Of a stretch of 5,569 nt of DNA, positions 1-5,569 are shown piece after piece. The DNA is taken from positions 1-5,569 of the forward strand of contig JAKART010000184.1 in NCBI GenBank assembly GCA_021819255.1, in the 5' to 3' direction. The position numbers and the translations under genes were made by a program. Positions within the stretch are counted from its first letter, which is position 1; each line of letters begins with the position of its first letter. The notes beneath the pieces are model-generated. The model was not told the DNA's origin. It saw nothing but the letters and a program-made list of their open reading frames with translations, and searched no databases. This stretch comes from Acidobacteriota bacterium (GTDB lineage Bacteria; Acidobacteriota; Terriglobia; Terriglobales; Acidobacteriaceae).

Positions 1-1
1 T

Positions 2-30
2 GTGGGCGTTTTCCTCAATGAAAACGCCAC
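2..30. other. Inverted repeat (hairpin) at the left edge
   Basis: GGCGTTTTC at 5-13 is the exact reverse complement of GAAAACGCC at 20-28, with a 6-base loop. Bulging one G extends the pairing outward to GTG at 2-4 and CAC at 28-30. No T-run follows on the plus strand, and the minus-strand continuation lies outside the window, so its role cannot be fixed. It may be a terminator of a gene to the left or a second transcription stop behind the propeller genes. Confidence 0.4.
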
Positions 31-134
31 TGAACGCCCGCTTCCGTACACCCATCATCAGGGAAAATGGTCTATCTTCGGAGAGCAGACAAGGATAGGA
101 GATGCGCGCAGCCGGCAGGCCCGACTTGGCGCGC

Positions 135-167
135 AAAACGCGACGCCCGGCTGCCAGCCGGGCGTCG
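135..167 (-). terminator. Rho-independent terminator behind the propeller gene pair
   Basis: CGACGCCCGGCT (141-152) and AGCCGGGCGTCG (156-167) form a perfect 12-bp G+C-rich stem with a 3-base loop. Read on the minus strand, the stem is followed within two bases by TTTT (plus-strand AAAA at 135-138). It begins 38 bases after the TGA of the 205-1500 gene. There is no T-run on the plus-strand side, so it fits minus-strand termination. The T-tract is short, so termination may be partial. Confidence 0.65.
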
Positions 168-204
168 TGGGTGAGGGGTTCAGGATCTCTGCGCTGAAGT
201 GACG

Positions 205-1500
205 TCAGGGCTGGGTTTCTTGCACGGCATTGGGTCCGTTGGGAACCGACGTCAGGCAGATGGGCTGCGTCTGTGAAGGGAAGAAGAGGGTGGGAACGGC
301 GGAAAGGGCTCCGGTATCCGGGTTGAGCTGGCCCCCCGAGAGGCTGGAATCCAAGTAGTTCGAGGTGTAAATATAAAGGCCCAGCGCGGGTTCCACGGTC
401 ACGCAGGTTGGGCCCGTCTGGATGGCGAAGTTGCTTCCGGCGGTAGCGCCCAGCGCCCCAGTGCTAAGGTTGAGACTGTAGGAACTCACCGATTGGGAGT
501 CGTAGTTCACCACGTAGACATACTTGCCACGCGGATCGATGGTGATGCCGTCCGGATACTGACCTGCGGGATAGGGGCTGGTGACCAGGCCGACCAACTC
601 GCCGGTGGTGCTGTTGTCAATCTGATAGCCGATGACCTCATTCTGGAGCTCATCGGTGATATACACGAATTTGCCGGTGGGATCAATGGCGATGGAGCTG
701 GGCAAGACGCCGGCGTTATAGCCGCCCAGGGAGTTCACATTCGCCGTGATCGGCACCAGATTTCCGTTGGAAGGATTCTGCACAAAGCCAAGAATGGTGG
801 GCTTTGCAGCCGCCTGCTCCTGGTCCAACACGTAGACAAAGGTATTCGTATAGCCGTTGTTTGCGGGGCTGTTGGAGCCCAGGATGATGCAGTTGGGGCT
901 GGTGAGCCCGCTCACGGAGCTGGGGATTGCCGGCGTGCTGGTGCAGGTAGGCGCGGAAACTGCGATGGCAACCGGCTGGTTGCCTACATTCACCTCGGAC
1001 GGATTGCCCAGGGTGCCGTCTGGTTTGATGGGAAAGATGACCACGCCGCCGGGACCGGGAGAAGCTGTCGAGTAGCCAGGCTGAAAGCTGAAGGTGACGT
1101 ACAAATAGGTTCCGGTGCTGTCAACGGCAGCCGCGGTGGGGGCAGTGTCGTTATTGGGCAGGTCCGGCGTGGCCTCGCCATAGAGCTTGCCGTCAGAGCC
1201 TACCGCCATCACCTCCAGGCTGGCATTCTGGCTGCCGCCGATCACATAAACGGTCTTTCCGCTGTGGCCGGCCACGATGGTGGAGGGATTGGTGAGGTTG
1301 GTGGCGAATGGAGAATCGCTGATCTGGGTGAGAACACCGGTCTGGTAGTCGACTCCGTAGGCGCTGACCTGGCCGCTGCTGTTCGAGACGGCATACACGT
1401 AGTCCGAGGTGTAGTCACGGATGCAAGCGGTAGTTCCAAATCCGATTGCCAAAGAGACGGCGACGACCTTGGCAGTACGGAGAATTGTCTTCAACTTCAT
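205..1500 (-). CDS. Lactonase-family seven-bladed beta-propeller lipoprotein (copy 1)
   Basis: Predicted envelope-anchored beta-propeller of the lactonase (YVTN/6-phosphogluconolactonase-like) fold, 431 residues. Seen directly: a basic N-terminus and hydrophobic segment (about residues 9-21) ending in GTTAC, so Cys26 is the likely lipidated residue. The T at position -3 is unusual for a lipobox. Seven blade strands of the YVY type occur near residues 34, 84, 133, 222, 279, 328 and 376, several preceded by a D/E-P-x-G turn, as in IDPTGKFVY. A long Ser/Pro-rich loop with Cys186 and Cys204 sits between blades 3 and 4. Cys366 and Cys415 may staple the last blade. The ATG has AAGGGAA at 1505-1511, six bases away. 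A paralogue lies 130 bases upstream and a terminator 38 bases downstream. The fold assignment is firm. The export signal makes a cytoplasmic 6-phosphogluconolactonase role unlikely, and the substrate or ligand is unknown. Confidence 0.85.
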   Translation of the reverse strand: MKLKTILRTAKVVAVSLAIGFGTTACIRDYTSDYVYAVSNSSGQVSAYGVDYQTGVLTQISDSPFATNLTNPSTIVAGHSGKTVYVIGGSQNASLEVMAVGSDGKLYGEATPDLPNNDTAPTAAAVDSTGTYLYVTFSFQPGYSTASPGPGGVVIFPIKPDGTLGNPSEVNVGNQPVAIAVSAPTCTSTPAIPSSVSGLTSPNCIILGSNSPANNGYTNTFVYVLDQEQAAAKPTILGFVQNPSNGNLVPITANVNSLGGYNAGVLPSSIAIDPTGKFVYITDELQNEVIGYQIDNSTTGELVGLVTSPYPAGQYPDGITIDPRGKYVYVVNYDSQSVSSYSLNLSTGALGATAGSNFAIQTGPTCVTVEPALGLYIYTSNYLDSSLSGGQLNPDTGALSAVPTLFFPSQTQPICLTSVPNGPNAVQETQP

Positions 1501-1630
1501 GCGTTTCCCTTATTCCGGGTATCGATCCGGGGGCATCGATCGGCCCGTTTTGAATGCCGGCCCAGGGGCCGGAGTGTAAACTCTGCCGGGAGTCCCGTAA
1601 GGGCCCTTCCGGTAAGGTCGAAGATCGCAG
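1501..1630 (-). other. Intergenic region between the two propeller genes
   Basis: This 130-base spacer holds several small symmetric elements and no clear terminator or strong promoter. GATCGC (1623-1628) and GCGATC (1635-1640) pair across the stop codon of the upstream gene. CCGGCC (1557-1562) and GGCCGG (1567-1572) form a 6-bp hairpin with a 4-base loop. ATCGATC occurs twice, at 1521-1527 and 1535-1541, 14 bases apart. No hairpin is followed by a T-run on the minus strand, so read-through from the upstream propeller gene is possible. TTTACA on the minus strand (plus 1575-1580) could be a -35, but no good -10 follows it. Confidence 0.4.
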
Positions 1631-2917
1631 CTAAGCGATCGCGCCGCTGACGACCAAGCAACTAGCCTTGCCAACTGTGGGAAACGTCGATCCCTTGGTG
1701 AGATCGGAGAGCTCGCCGGTAGCGGGGTTGAGCTGGAAGCCGGTCACCGTCCCAGCAGTGTAGTTGGATGTGTAGATGTACTGATTGCTCGGATCCTCGA
1801 CGATGCAGGTTGGACCGGAGCCGACCGGATAGGGCGATCCGACGATCGGCTCCAGCTCCTGGTTGGTCAGGTTGATGGTCATGGCGGACAGATCGCTGTA
1901 AGCAACGTTGGGCAGCGTGCTCGAGTTCGAGAAGTTCGAGACGTAGAGATAAGCTTTGGTGCTTTCGACCAGCGTGTAGTTTGGATCCTGGGTGCCGGGG
2001 AAGAAGTTGGCCAGGTTGGTGAAGCCGCCGTTGAGCGCGGTCAAATCGCATGCGCTGGTCGAGTTGTATCCGTAAAGCACGTTGCTGGCCGCATCAGTGA
2101 GGAAGATGTAGCTATCCGCGCCGTTGATCGACGTGATGTTGGTGGCGACACCCGGCGTTGACTGGTTGATGGCGATGTTCCCGGTGACGGTGTACAGCAA
2201 CTGGCCGCTGCTGGCCTGGATCTGAAAGGGCGTGATGGTCTGCTGACCGTTGGCATTGGTTCCCGCATTCACGGTATAGAGGCAGCTTCCCAGCGTCTTG
2301 GACATGACTGGAGAGGCTCCAACCTCCCAGAAAGGAAGGTTGACGGCGTTGATCTGGGTCTGCGTATTGGTCACCAGAGTCAAGCGGCCGGTGTTGGGGT
2401 CGGACTGAAAGACGGTGATCGAGCCATTACCGTCCGTGTTGGGTCCGTTGTAGAGCAGCGGGTTCGAACCCACTCCAGGGGCGTACTCGTCAAGAACCAT
2501 CAGATAGTTGCCGCTGGAGTCCATCTGCGCCCACTTAGATACGTACCCTTCACTCTGATACGACTGCTGAAACGTCAGGATCCCGTCGCCGCCCACACTG
2601 TATTCGGCAATCGTCTGGCCTGCGCCGCGTCCCTGGGAGCTGCCACCCTCGCCCTGATTGATGATGTAGACGTACCTTCCGCCTGATCGGACCAGGATCG
2701 CCACCGGCACGGAACCCTCGGTCGCCCAGGGCGAGCCTACAACCGATGTGAGGTTGCCCGAGTATTGATCTATCTTGAACCCGGCGACCTGGTTATATTC
2801 CTGTCCGATGACCCACATATAACCGATGGTGCCGACGGAGCAGGATGTTGTTCCCAGACCCAAAGCCAACGATGCGAACAAGGCCAACGACCAACGGCCA
2901 ATGAAACTCAACTTCAT
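1631..2917 (-). CDS. Lactonase-family seven-bladed beta-propeller lipoprotein (copy 2)
   Basis: A 428-residue paralogue of the gene just downstream, with the same architecture. The hydrophobic signal segment (about residues 9-21) ends in GTTSC, placing the likely lipidated cysteine again at residue 26. Seven blade strands are visible near residues 33 (YMWVIG), 82 (YVYIIN), 138 (YLMVLD), 213 (LYTVN), 270 (YIFLTD), 323 (YLYVSN) and 380 (YIYTSN). Several blades are more degenerate than in copy 1. The last blade matches copy 1 best: GPTC, YIYTSNY and LNPxTGxLS are shared, and Cys371 and Cys420 keep the same 49-residue spacing. The early blades carry Gly-rich loops. The ATG has AAGGA about five bases upstream. 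A near-consensus promoter lies about 90 bases upstream. Predicted outside the cytoplasm as a lipoprotein. The ligand or enzymatic activity, if any, cannot be told from the sequence. Confidence 0.83.
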   Translation of the reverse strand: MKLSFIGRWSLALFASLALGLGTTSCSVGTIGYMWVIGQEYNQVAGFKIDQYSGNLTSVVGSPWATEGSVPVAILVRSGGRYVYIINQGEGGSSQGRGAGQTIAEYSVGGDGILTFQQSYQSEGYVSKWAQMDSSGNYLMVLDEYAPGVGSNPLLYNGPNTDGNGSITVFQSDPNTGRLTLVTNTQTQINAVNLPFWEVGASPVMSKTLGSCLYTVNAGTNANGQQTITPFQIQASSGQLLYTVTGNIAINQSTPGVATNITSINGADSYIFLTDAASNVLYGYNSTSACDLTALNGGFTNLANFFPGTQDPNYTLVESTKAYLYVSNFSNSSTLPNVAYSDLSAMTINLTNQELEPIVGSPYPVGSGPTCIVEDPSNQYIYTSNYTAGTVTGFQLNPATGELSDLTKGSTFPTVGKASCLVVSGAIA

Positions 2918-3400
2918 GCGCTTCCTTTTTCACCCGTCCGGGATTTGCCGACATGGCTTGGCCAACGGGCAGAACTGCGTTCAGAGAGAGTACAAACCTT
3001 GACCTGATTGTAGAGGGTAGCGCAGTTTTACGCCAATCTTCAGCGCAGGTATTTCGCCCCTTTTTGTGAAGCCTCTGCCCGAACCGCTACCCCGGCCCCG
3101 GGTGAAGGCTTGCAGGGTGCAGGTTTAGGGGCTGAGGGGACAGAGGCCGCAGGCGGGACAAATACCGGGATCGCGGCGCGGGTAGGAGCCAATCCGCGCC
3201 TTCGGAAGGGGATGCGGACGCGGCTGGACTGGATCGCCTTGCCCGTGGCGGCGGATCTCAACCATCTCCCAGAGCGGGTGGCGCTGGATGCGCATCCCGT
3301 GCCCGAAGCGGGTTGGCGAAGACGCGTCGAAGCGGGTGGCCAAGCTCAGCGCGGACGCATCCCGAGGATGGATTGCGGGTGGGCCGAAAATCAGTTCGAT
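2918..3400. other. 483-base stretch without a convincing gene
   Basis: The part nearest the propeller gene (2918-3040) holds its ribosome-binding site, a leader of about 83 bases and the promoter at 3007-3036. The rest (3040-3400) is G+C-rich and repetitive at small scale. GCGGGTGG-like words occur at 3274, 3308, 3332 and 3375. CGAAGCGGGT is repeated at 3304-3313 and 3328-3337. GGATGCGCATCC at 3286-3297 is a perfect 12-base palindrome. CATCC/GGATG (3358-3370) can form a small hairpin. Two minus-strand frames are open: one continues in frame from the MCE stop codon to a TAA at 3125-3127, and one is Pro/Ala-rich and ends at 3040. Neither has a well-placed ATG with a good ribosome-binding site, so I do not call a gene. 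No T-tailed terminator for the MCE gene was found. Confidence 0.45.
3007..3036 (-). promoter_or_regulatory. Sigma-70-type promoter upstream of the propeller pair
   Basis: On the minus strand TTGGCG (plus 3031-3036) and TACAAT (plus 3007-3012) are separated by 18 bases. The -10 matches TATAAT at five of six positions and the -35 matches TTGACA at four of six. Transcription would begin near 3000, giving a leader of about 83 bases before the ATG at 2917. Position and orientation fit the propeller gene at 1631-2917 and perhaps also the one behind it. Confidence 0.55.
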
Positions 3401-4486
3401 CTAGAAGATCTTCAGACGGATGACCAGATACTTCTTGGGATTTTTGCGTATGGCGGCGACCAGGTCCGAGCTGGAGGTGAGCAGGGCATTCAGGTTCTGG
3501 TAGGCCTTCTCGTTGGTGGCCATCTGGCCCAGCGTCCCTTTCCCTGAGTTTACGTTGGTTAGCAGAAGGTCAAGTTGCGAGACCGCGTGATCGAGCCGGT
3601 GCGCAAAGGCCGGATCTTTCATCATCAGACCCAGAGCTCCCTGGCCTGCGTCCGTCTGGGCCAGCAGAGCGTTGGCGTGCGCCAACGTCGAGTTCAGGTT
3701 GTTGTACAGGGCATCGTCCTGGAGCAGTTTGCCCGCCGTGCCTTTGCCGTCCTCGACTCTGCCGGCAAGGTCATCCAGCCGGCCCACGGTCTGGTTCAAT
3801 CGGTCGTAAAGCTGATCGTCGTGCAGCAGCTTGCCCATGGATCCCTGGCCGCTGTTCAGATGCTGGAGCAGGATCTGGAGCTGAGTCAGGGTGGCAGTGA
3901 GCCGGTTGTACATCTCCGGATCGTTGAACAGTTTGCCGGCGGTTCCAACGCCATTCTGCATCCGGGCGGCGATCAGGTTCAGCCTGGCCATCACCACATC
4001 AAAGCTCTCAATGGTGTTCTGGCTGGACCGCACCACATCGTTCATGCTGGGGGTCTCCACAGACTGGAGCACGTCTCCATCGCGCAGCGCCGGTCCCACA
4101 GCCGTGCGGCTGTTGATGTCCACCACTGTATCCCCAAGCACGCCGACGGTGGAGAGCGACACCTTGGAATCGGTGTGGATGCCGTTGCGGAAGCGCGGAT
4201 TGAGCTTCATGATGACCTCCACCGGGGTCTCCCGGTAAGCGGGATCGGGTGTCAGGATGACGGACTTCACCTCACCGATGGTGACTCCTTCCAGCCCCAC
4301 CGGGGCTCCCGACTTCAGCCCATTGGCGTTGGCGAAGTAAGCTCGGGCGGAGATCCTGTGGCTGAACAGACTCAGCCCGGAGGCGTTGGTCATGAGGATC
4401 AGCAGGGCGCACAGCAGGGTCACTGAGACCAGGACGATCAGCCCAACCTTTAGCTGTGACCACTTCACTTCCTGCTGGCTGGGCAT
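3401..4486 (-). CDS. MCE/MlaD-family lipid-transport protein with a five-fold C-terminal repeat
   Basis: Inner-membrane-anchored, periplasmic substrate-binding component of an MCE (Mla-type) lipid transporter, 361 residues. Seen directly: a short cytoplasmic N-terminus, one membrane helix at about residues 14-33, then an MCE domain at about 43-126. That domain shows the hallmark segments NGLKSGAPVGLEGVTIGEV and GVLGDTVVDI. A linker to about residue 178 follows, then five consecutive 34-residue repeats (179-348) and a short tail ending NPKKYLVIRLKIF, a typical MCE-protein ending. The ATG is preceded by GAGGAG at 4491-4496, four bases away. In the family MlaD works with a MlaE permease and a MlaF ATPase, but neither is encoded next to it here. 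It lies 252 bases after acpS, so it probably has its own promoter. Family assignment is firm. The direction of transport and the lipid carried are unknown. Confidence 0.9.
   Translation of the reverse strand: MPSQQEVKWSQLKVGLIVLVSVTLLCALLILMTNASGLSLFSHRISARAYFANANGLKSGAPVGLEGVTIGEVKSVILTPDPAYRETPVEVIMKLNPRFRNGIHTDSKVSLSTVGVLGDTVVDINSRTAVGPALRDGDVLQSVETPSMNDVVRSSQNTIESFDVVMARLNLIAARMQNGVGTAGKLFNDPEMYNRLTATLTQLQILLQHLNSGQGSMGKLLHDDQLYDRLNQTVGRLDDLAGRVEDGKGTAGKLLQDDALYNNLNSTLAHANALLAQTDAGQGALGLMMKDPAFAHRLDHAVSQLDLLLTNVNSGKGTLGQMATNEKAYQNLNALLTSSSDLVAAIRKNPKKYLVIRLKIF
3443..3952 (-). repeat. Five tandem 34-residue (102-base) repeats in the MCE protein
   Basis: Residues 179-212, 213-246, 247-280, 281-314 and 315-348 align without gaps. 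Each begins GxGxxG, usually followed by K-L-L/F, then an acidic pair or D-P, an aromatic residue (Y in units 1, 2, 3 and 5; F in unit 4), a leucine near position 18, and a heptad-like run of leucines to the end of the unit. The first three units are closest to each other (GKL, LY or MY, LN or LT). Units 4 and 5 have diverged. The pattern suggests alternating glycine turns and amphipathic helices. The nucleotide copies are diverged, so the array is old and not a recent expansion. Confidence 0.85.
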
Positions 4487-4738
4487 CGAACTCCTCGAAG
4501 ATCTCTGATGAATGACGCCGACAGGCGCGTCCCGCGGATGGAAACTGCGCAGCGGATGGTTTCATCCTAACAGCGCCTTGGGGGTTGGCTCCATCTGTCG
4601 GAGGGGACGCGTTTGCGGGGCAACTGCTTTTTGGCTGGGTTCTTGGATGCAGCGTCGGCGCAATTTGATGCAGCCAGATGGGGCCGGCGGTTCCAGACGC
4701 CGGCTTCGCGCCGCGCAGGCTGTCTATGCCCGCATGTC
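4487..4738. other. Intergenic region between acpS and the MCE gene
   Basis: This 252-base spacer holds GCCGGCG (4683-4689) paired with CGCCGGC (4698-4704), a 7-bp hairpin 35 bases behind the acpS stop. It has no T-tract, so it is at best a weak terminator. A minus-strand TGTTAGGAT (plus 4564-4572) resembles an extended -10 element (TGn then TAGGAT) about 78 bases before the MCE start codon, but no -35 is recognisable. Short open frames here show no family resemblance and are not called. Confidence 0.35.
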
Positions 4739-5119
4739 TCAGCCTTCGGCAACCACCGTGGCGATGGCCAGGCCTCGAGAGTGCGCCAGGGTGAGAGAGA
4801 TGCGGCGAACGCCTAGTTGGGCGGCTATCTCAGCGGCCCGGCCGCTGAGATGCAACTCAGGACGCCGGCCGGGAAGACGGCGCACCTCCAACTCCCGCCA
4901 GCTCACCCCGCGGCTGATGCCTGTGCCCAACGCCTTTGCCCCGGCCTCCTTGGCCGCAAACCGCGCCGCCAGACTCTCGGCAGCGTTTCTCTTCTTGAGC
5001 CGGCAATAGGCGATCTCCGCAGGGGTAAACACGCGTTCCAAAAAGGCATCGCCGAACCTGGCCACGGCTTGAGCGATTCGCTCGATCTCCACCAGATCGG
5101 ATCCGAGTCCGATGACCAC
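4739..5119 (-). CDS. acpS: Holo-[acyl-carrier-protein] synthase
   Basis: Cytoplasmic AcpS-type phosphopantetheinyl transferase. It moves the 4'-phosphopantetheine arm of coenzyme A onto the conserved serine of apo-ACP, the activation step for fatty-acid synthesis. At 126 residues the length is normal for the family. Seen directly: [13 protein letters not shown] at the N-terminus with Asp8, the expected Mg2+ ligand. [11 protein letters not shown] follows at 29-39. The hallmark [18 protein letters not shown] spans 50-67, with Glu58 as the second metal ligand and Lys62 downstream. The WRELEVRR segment is at 74-81, and a C-terminal [14 protein letters not shown] strand pair carries the family's His-Ser. 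The start is GTG, chosen because a strong AGGAGG lies five bases upstream and the protein then begins exactly where the family does. It is divergent from the gene on its right. No missing catalytic residue was noticed. Confidence 0.95.
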   Translation of the reverse strand: MVIGLGSDLVEIERIAQAVARFGDAFLERVFTPAEIAYCRLKKRNAAESLAARFAAKEAGAKALGTGISRGVSWRELEVRRLPGRRPELHLSGRAAEIAAQLGVRRISLTLAHSRGLAIATVVAEG

Positions 5120-5301
5120 GTCTTCCTCCTCCTGGCTCCCTTCTGAGTGTAGCGGCCCCGCCCGGCGGGGCGGGGCGCAGGCCCGGTCTTCCCAGGGACG
5201 GTATCCGGGTAGGATCCTTTGGCTTGCGCCTTCTCGTAGCAGCTTGCGACACTTCTCACGTGCGGTAGCTGTTGTCCGATAATTCCAGCAAGGTAAATGA
5301 A
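5120..5301. other. Divergent intergenic region between acpS and the plus-strand gene
   Basis: This region must carry promoters for both directions. Plus strand: GATAAT at 5278-5283 is one base from the -10 consensus and lies about 25-30 bases before the start codons, but no good -35 precedes it at normal spacing. Minus strand: TACACT (plus 5145-5150) is a possible -10 for acpS, again without a clear -35. CCCCGC (5156-5161) and GCGGGG (5165-5170) form a hairpin that would lie upstream of, or in the leader of, acpS. GCTTGCG occurs twice, at 5222-5228 and 5242-5248, exactly 20 bases apart, and CACGTG at 5258-5263 is palindromic. These could be operator half-sites, but no known regulator is recognised. 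Confidence 0.35.
5125..5133 (-). promoter_or_regulatory. Strong double Shine-Dalgarno fixing the GTG start of acpS
   Basis: On the minus strand AGGAGG occurs twice in overlapping register (plus 5128-5133 and 5125-5130). The nearer copy ends five bases before the GTG at 5119-5117. No ATG lies at a suitable place, so this site decides the start. Confidence 0.8.
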
Positions 5302-5307
5302 GTGTCC

Positions 5308-5569
5308 ATGATGCCGTCCGAATTCAGCAACCAACCGGATCCGCTTCTCTCCGCAGTCTCGATCCCTGTGATCGAACTGCGCGGACACACCTACGAGAGC
5401 CACCGTGAATTCCTCCCCGCTCTGCTGGAGACGATGTCCGGCTGTGGCTGCTGGCTTCTGGATCAGCGCGCCCTTTCGCCCACCACCACGATACTGACCT
5501 TTGAACTTCCGCTGCGTTCGGTCTTTGAGATGTACGGTGGACTGCTCAGCTCCGGGGTCAATCTCTCCC
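5308..5569 (+). CDS. Unrecognised protein, 5' part only (runs off the right edge)
   Basis: A frame open from an in-frame stop at 5266-5268 to the end of the window, giving 87 codons from the ATG at 5308. The product begins [12 protein letters not shown] and contains [13 protein letters not shown], an [11 protein letters not shown] segment with two close cysteines, and an alternating strand-helix pattern ([18 protein letters not shown]). No signal peptide or membrane segment is visible, so a cytoplasmic protein is likely. Possible starts are GTG 5302, ATG 5308 and ATG 5311, all in frame. AAGG at 5290-5293 suits the GTG (eight bases), while GAAG at 5299-5302 suits the ATGs. I do not recognise the family. 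It is divergent from acpS. Codon use resembles the neighbours (mostly G or C at third positions), which supports real coding. Confidence 0.65.
   Translation, partial: MMPSEFSNQPDPLLSAVSIPVIELRGHTYESHREFLPALLETMSGCGCWLLDQRALSPTTTILTFELPLRSVFEMYGGLLSSGVNLS

Noticed and set aside
2..202. A 66-codon plus-strand frame starting at the left edge
   Set aside because: It runs straight through the perfect 12-bp terminator stem at 141-167, has no visible ribosome-binding site within the window and resembles no family. It could be the tail of a gene to the left, but nothing supports that.
493..1650. A 385-codon open frame on the plus strand opposite the first propeller gene
   Set aside because: It lies antisense to a gene with clear signal peptide and blade motifs. 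Its translation is low in complexity and rich in G, A, V and D, as expected for the mirror of a G+C-biased coding strand. It has no recognisable domain.
2460..2473. GGTTCGAACC, resembling the T-arm of a tRNA
   Set aside because: It sits inside the second propeller gene, where it encodes part of GSNP, and no acceptor, D or anticodon arms can be built around it.
3040..3348. A Pro/Ala-rich minus-strand frame ending at 3040
   Set aside because: The only initiator is a TTG at 3261 with a GGGAG four bases away. The composition looks like translated G+C-rich spacer, and it overlaps another open frame on the same strand.
3575..4426. A 283-codon plus-strand open frame opposite the MCE gene
   Set aside because: The minus strand has unmistakable MCE motifs and a regular repeat. 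The antisense product is rich in Q, H, V and G and repeats only because the real gene does.
4683..4704. Hairpin behind acpS as an intrinsic terminator
   Set aside because: The 7-bp stem is followed by CCCATC on the minus strand with no T-run, so I note it only as a hairpin.
4857..5403. Minus-strand frames overlapping acpS and extending upstream of it
   Set aside because: They are out of frame with the clear AcpS motifs, and the longer one would cross the divergent promoter region and the start of the plus-strand gene.

Overview
The window most resembles a chromosomal segment from an acidobacterium of the Terriglobia type (relatives of Acidobacterium, Terriglobus, Granulicella). This is an inference from moderately high G+C, a tandem pair of lactonase-fold beta-propeller lipoproteins (a family expanded in that group), and a Gram-negative MCE/MlaD lipid-transport protein. 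No rRNA, tRNA, CRISPR array, insertion sequence or phage gene was seen.

Layout from left to right. Positions 1-204 hold no convincing gene, only two hairpins; the one at 141-167 is a good intrinsic terminator for the minus strand. Next come two minus-strand paralogues, 205-1500 and 1631-2917, each a predicted secreted lipoprotein with seven propeller blades. A near-consensus minus-strand promoter sits at 3007-3036, upstream of the pair. A 483-base stretch (2918-3400) separates them from an MCE-domain protein (3401-4486, minus), whose C-terminal half is five consecutive 34-residue repeats. Next is acpS, holo-[acyl-carrier-protein] synthase (4739-5119, minus, GTG start). A divergent intergenic region of about 180 bases leads to the start of an unrecognised plus-strand gene (from about 5308) that runs off the right edge.

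How the genes work together. The genes look like ordinary housekeeping and envelope functions rather than one dedicated system. AcpS activates acyl carrier protein for fatty-acid synthesis. The MCE protein probably moves lipids between membranes. The two propeller lipoproteins are envelope proteins of unknown ligand. A shared theme of lipid and envelope is possible but rests only on proximity. All four complete genes point the same way, but the gaps (130, 483 and 252 bases) argue against one tight operon.

The most interesting points are the exact 34-residue repeat array in an MCE gene lacking adjacent permease and ATPase genes, the 91-codon stop-free stretch directly in frame after its amber stop, and the identical cysteine spacing in the two propellers. 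I did not find a clearly novel multi-gene system here.
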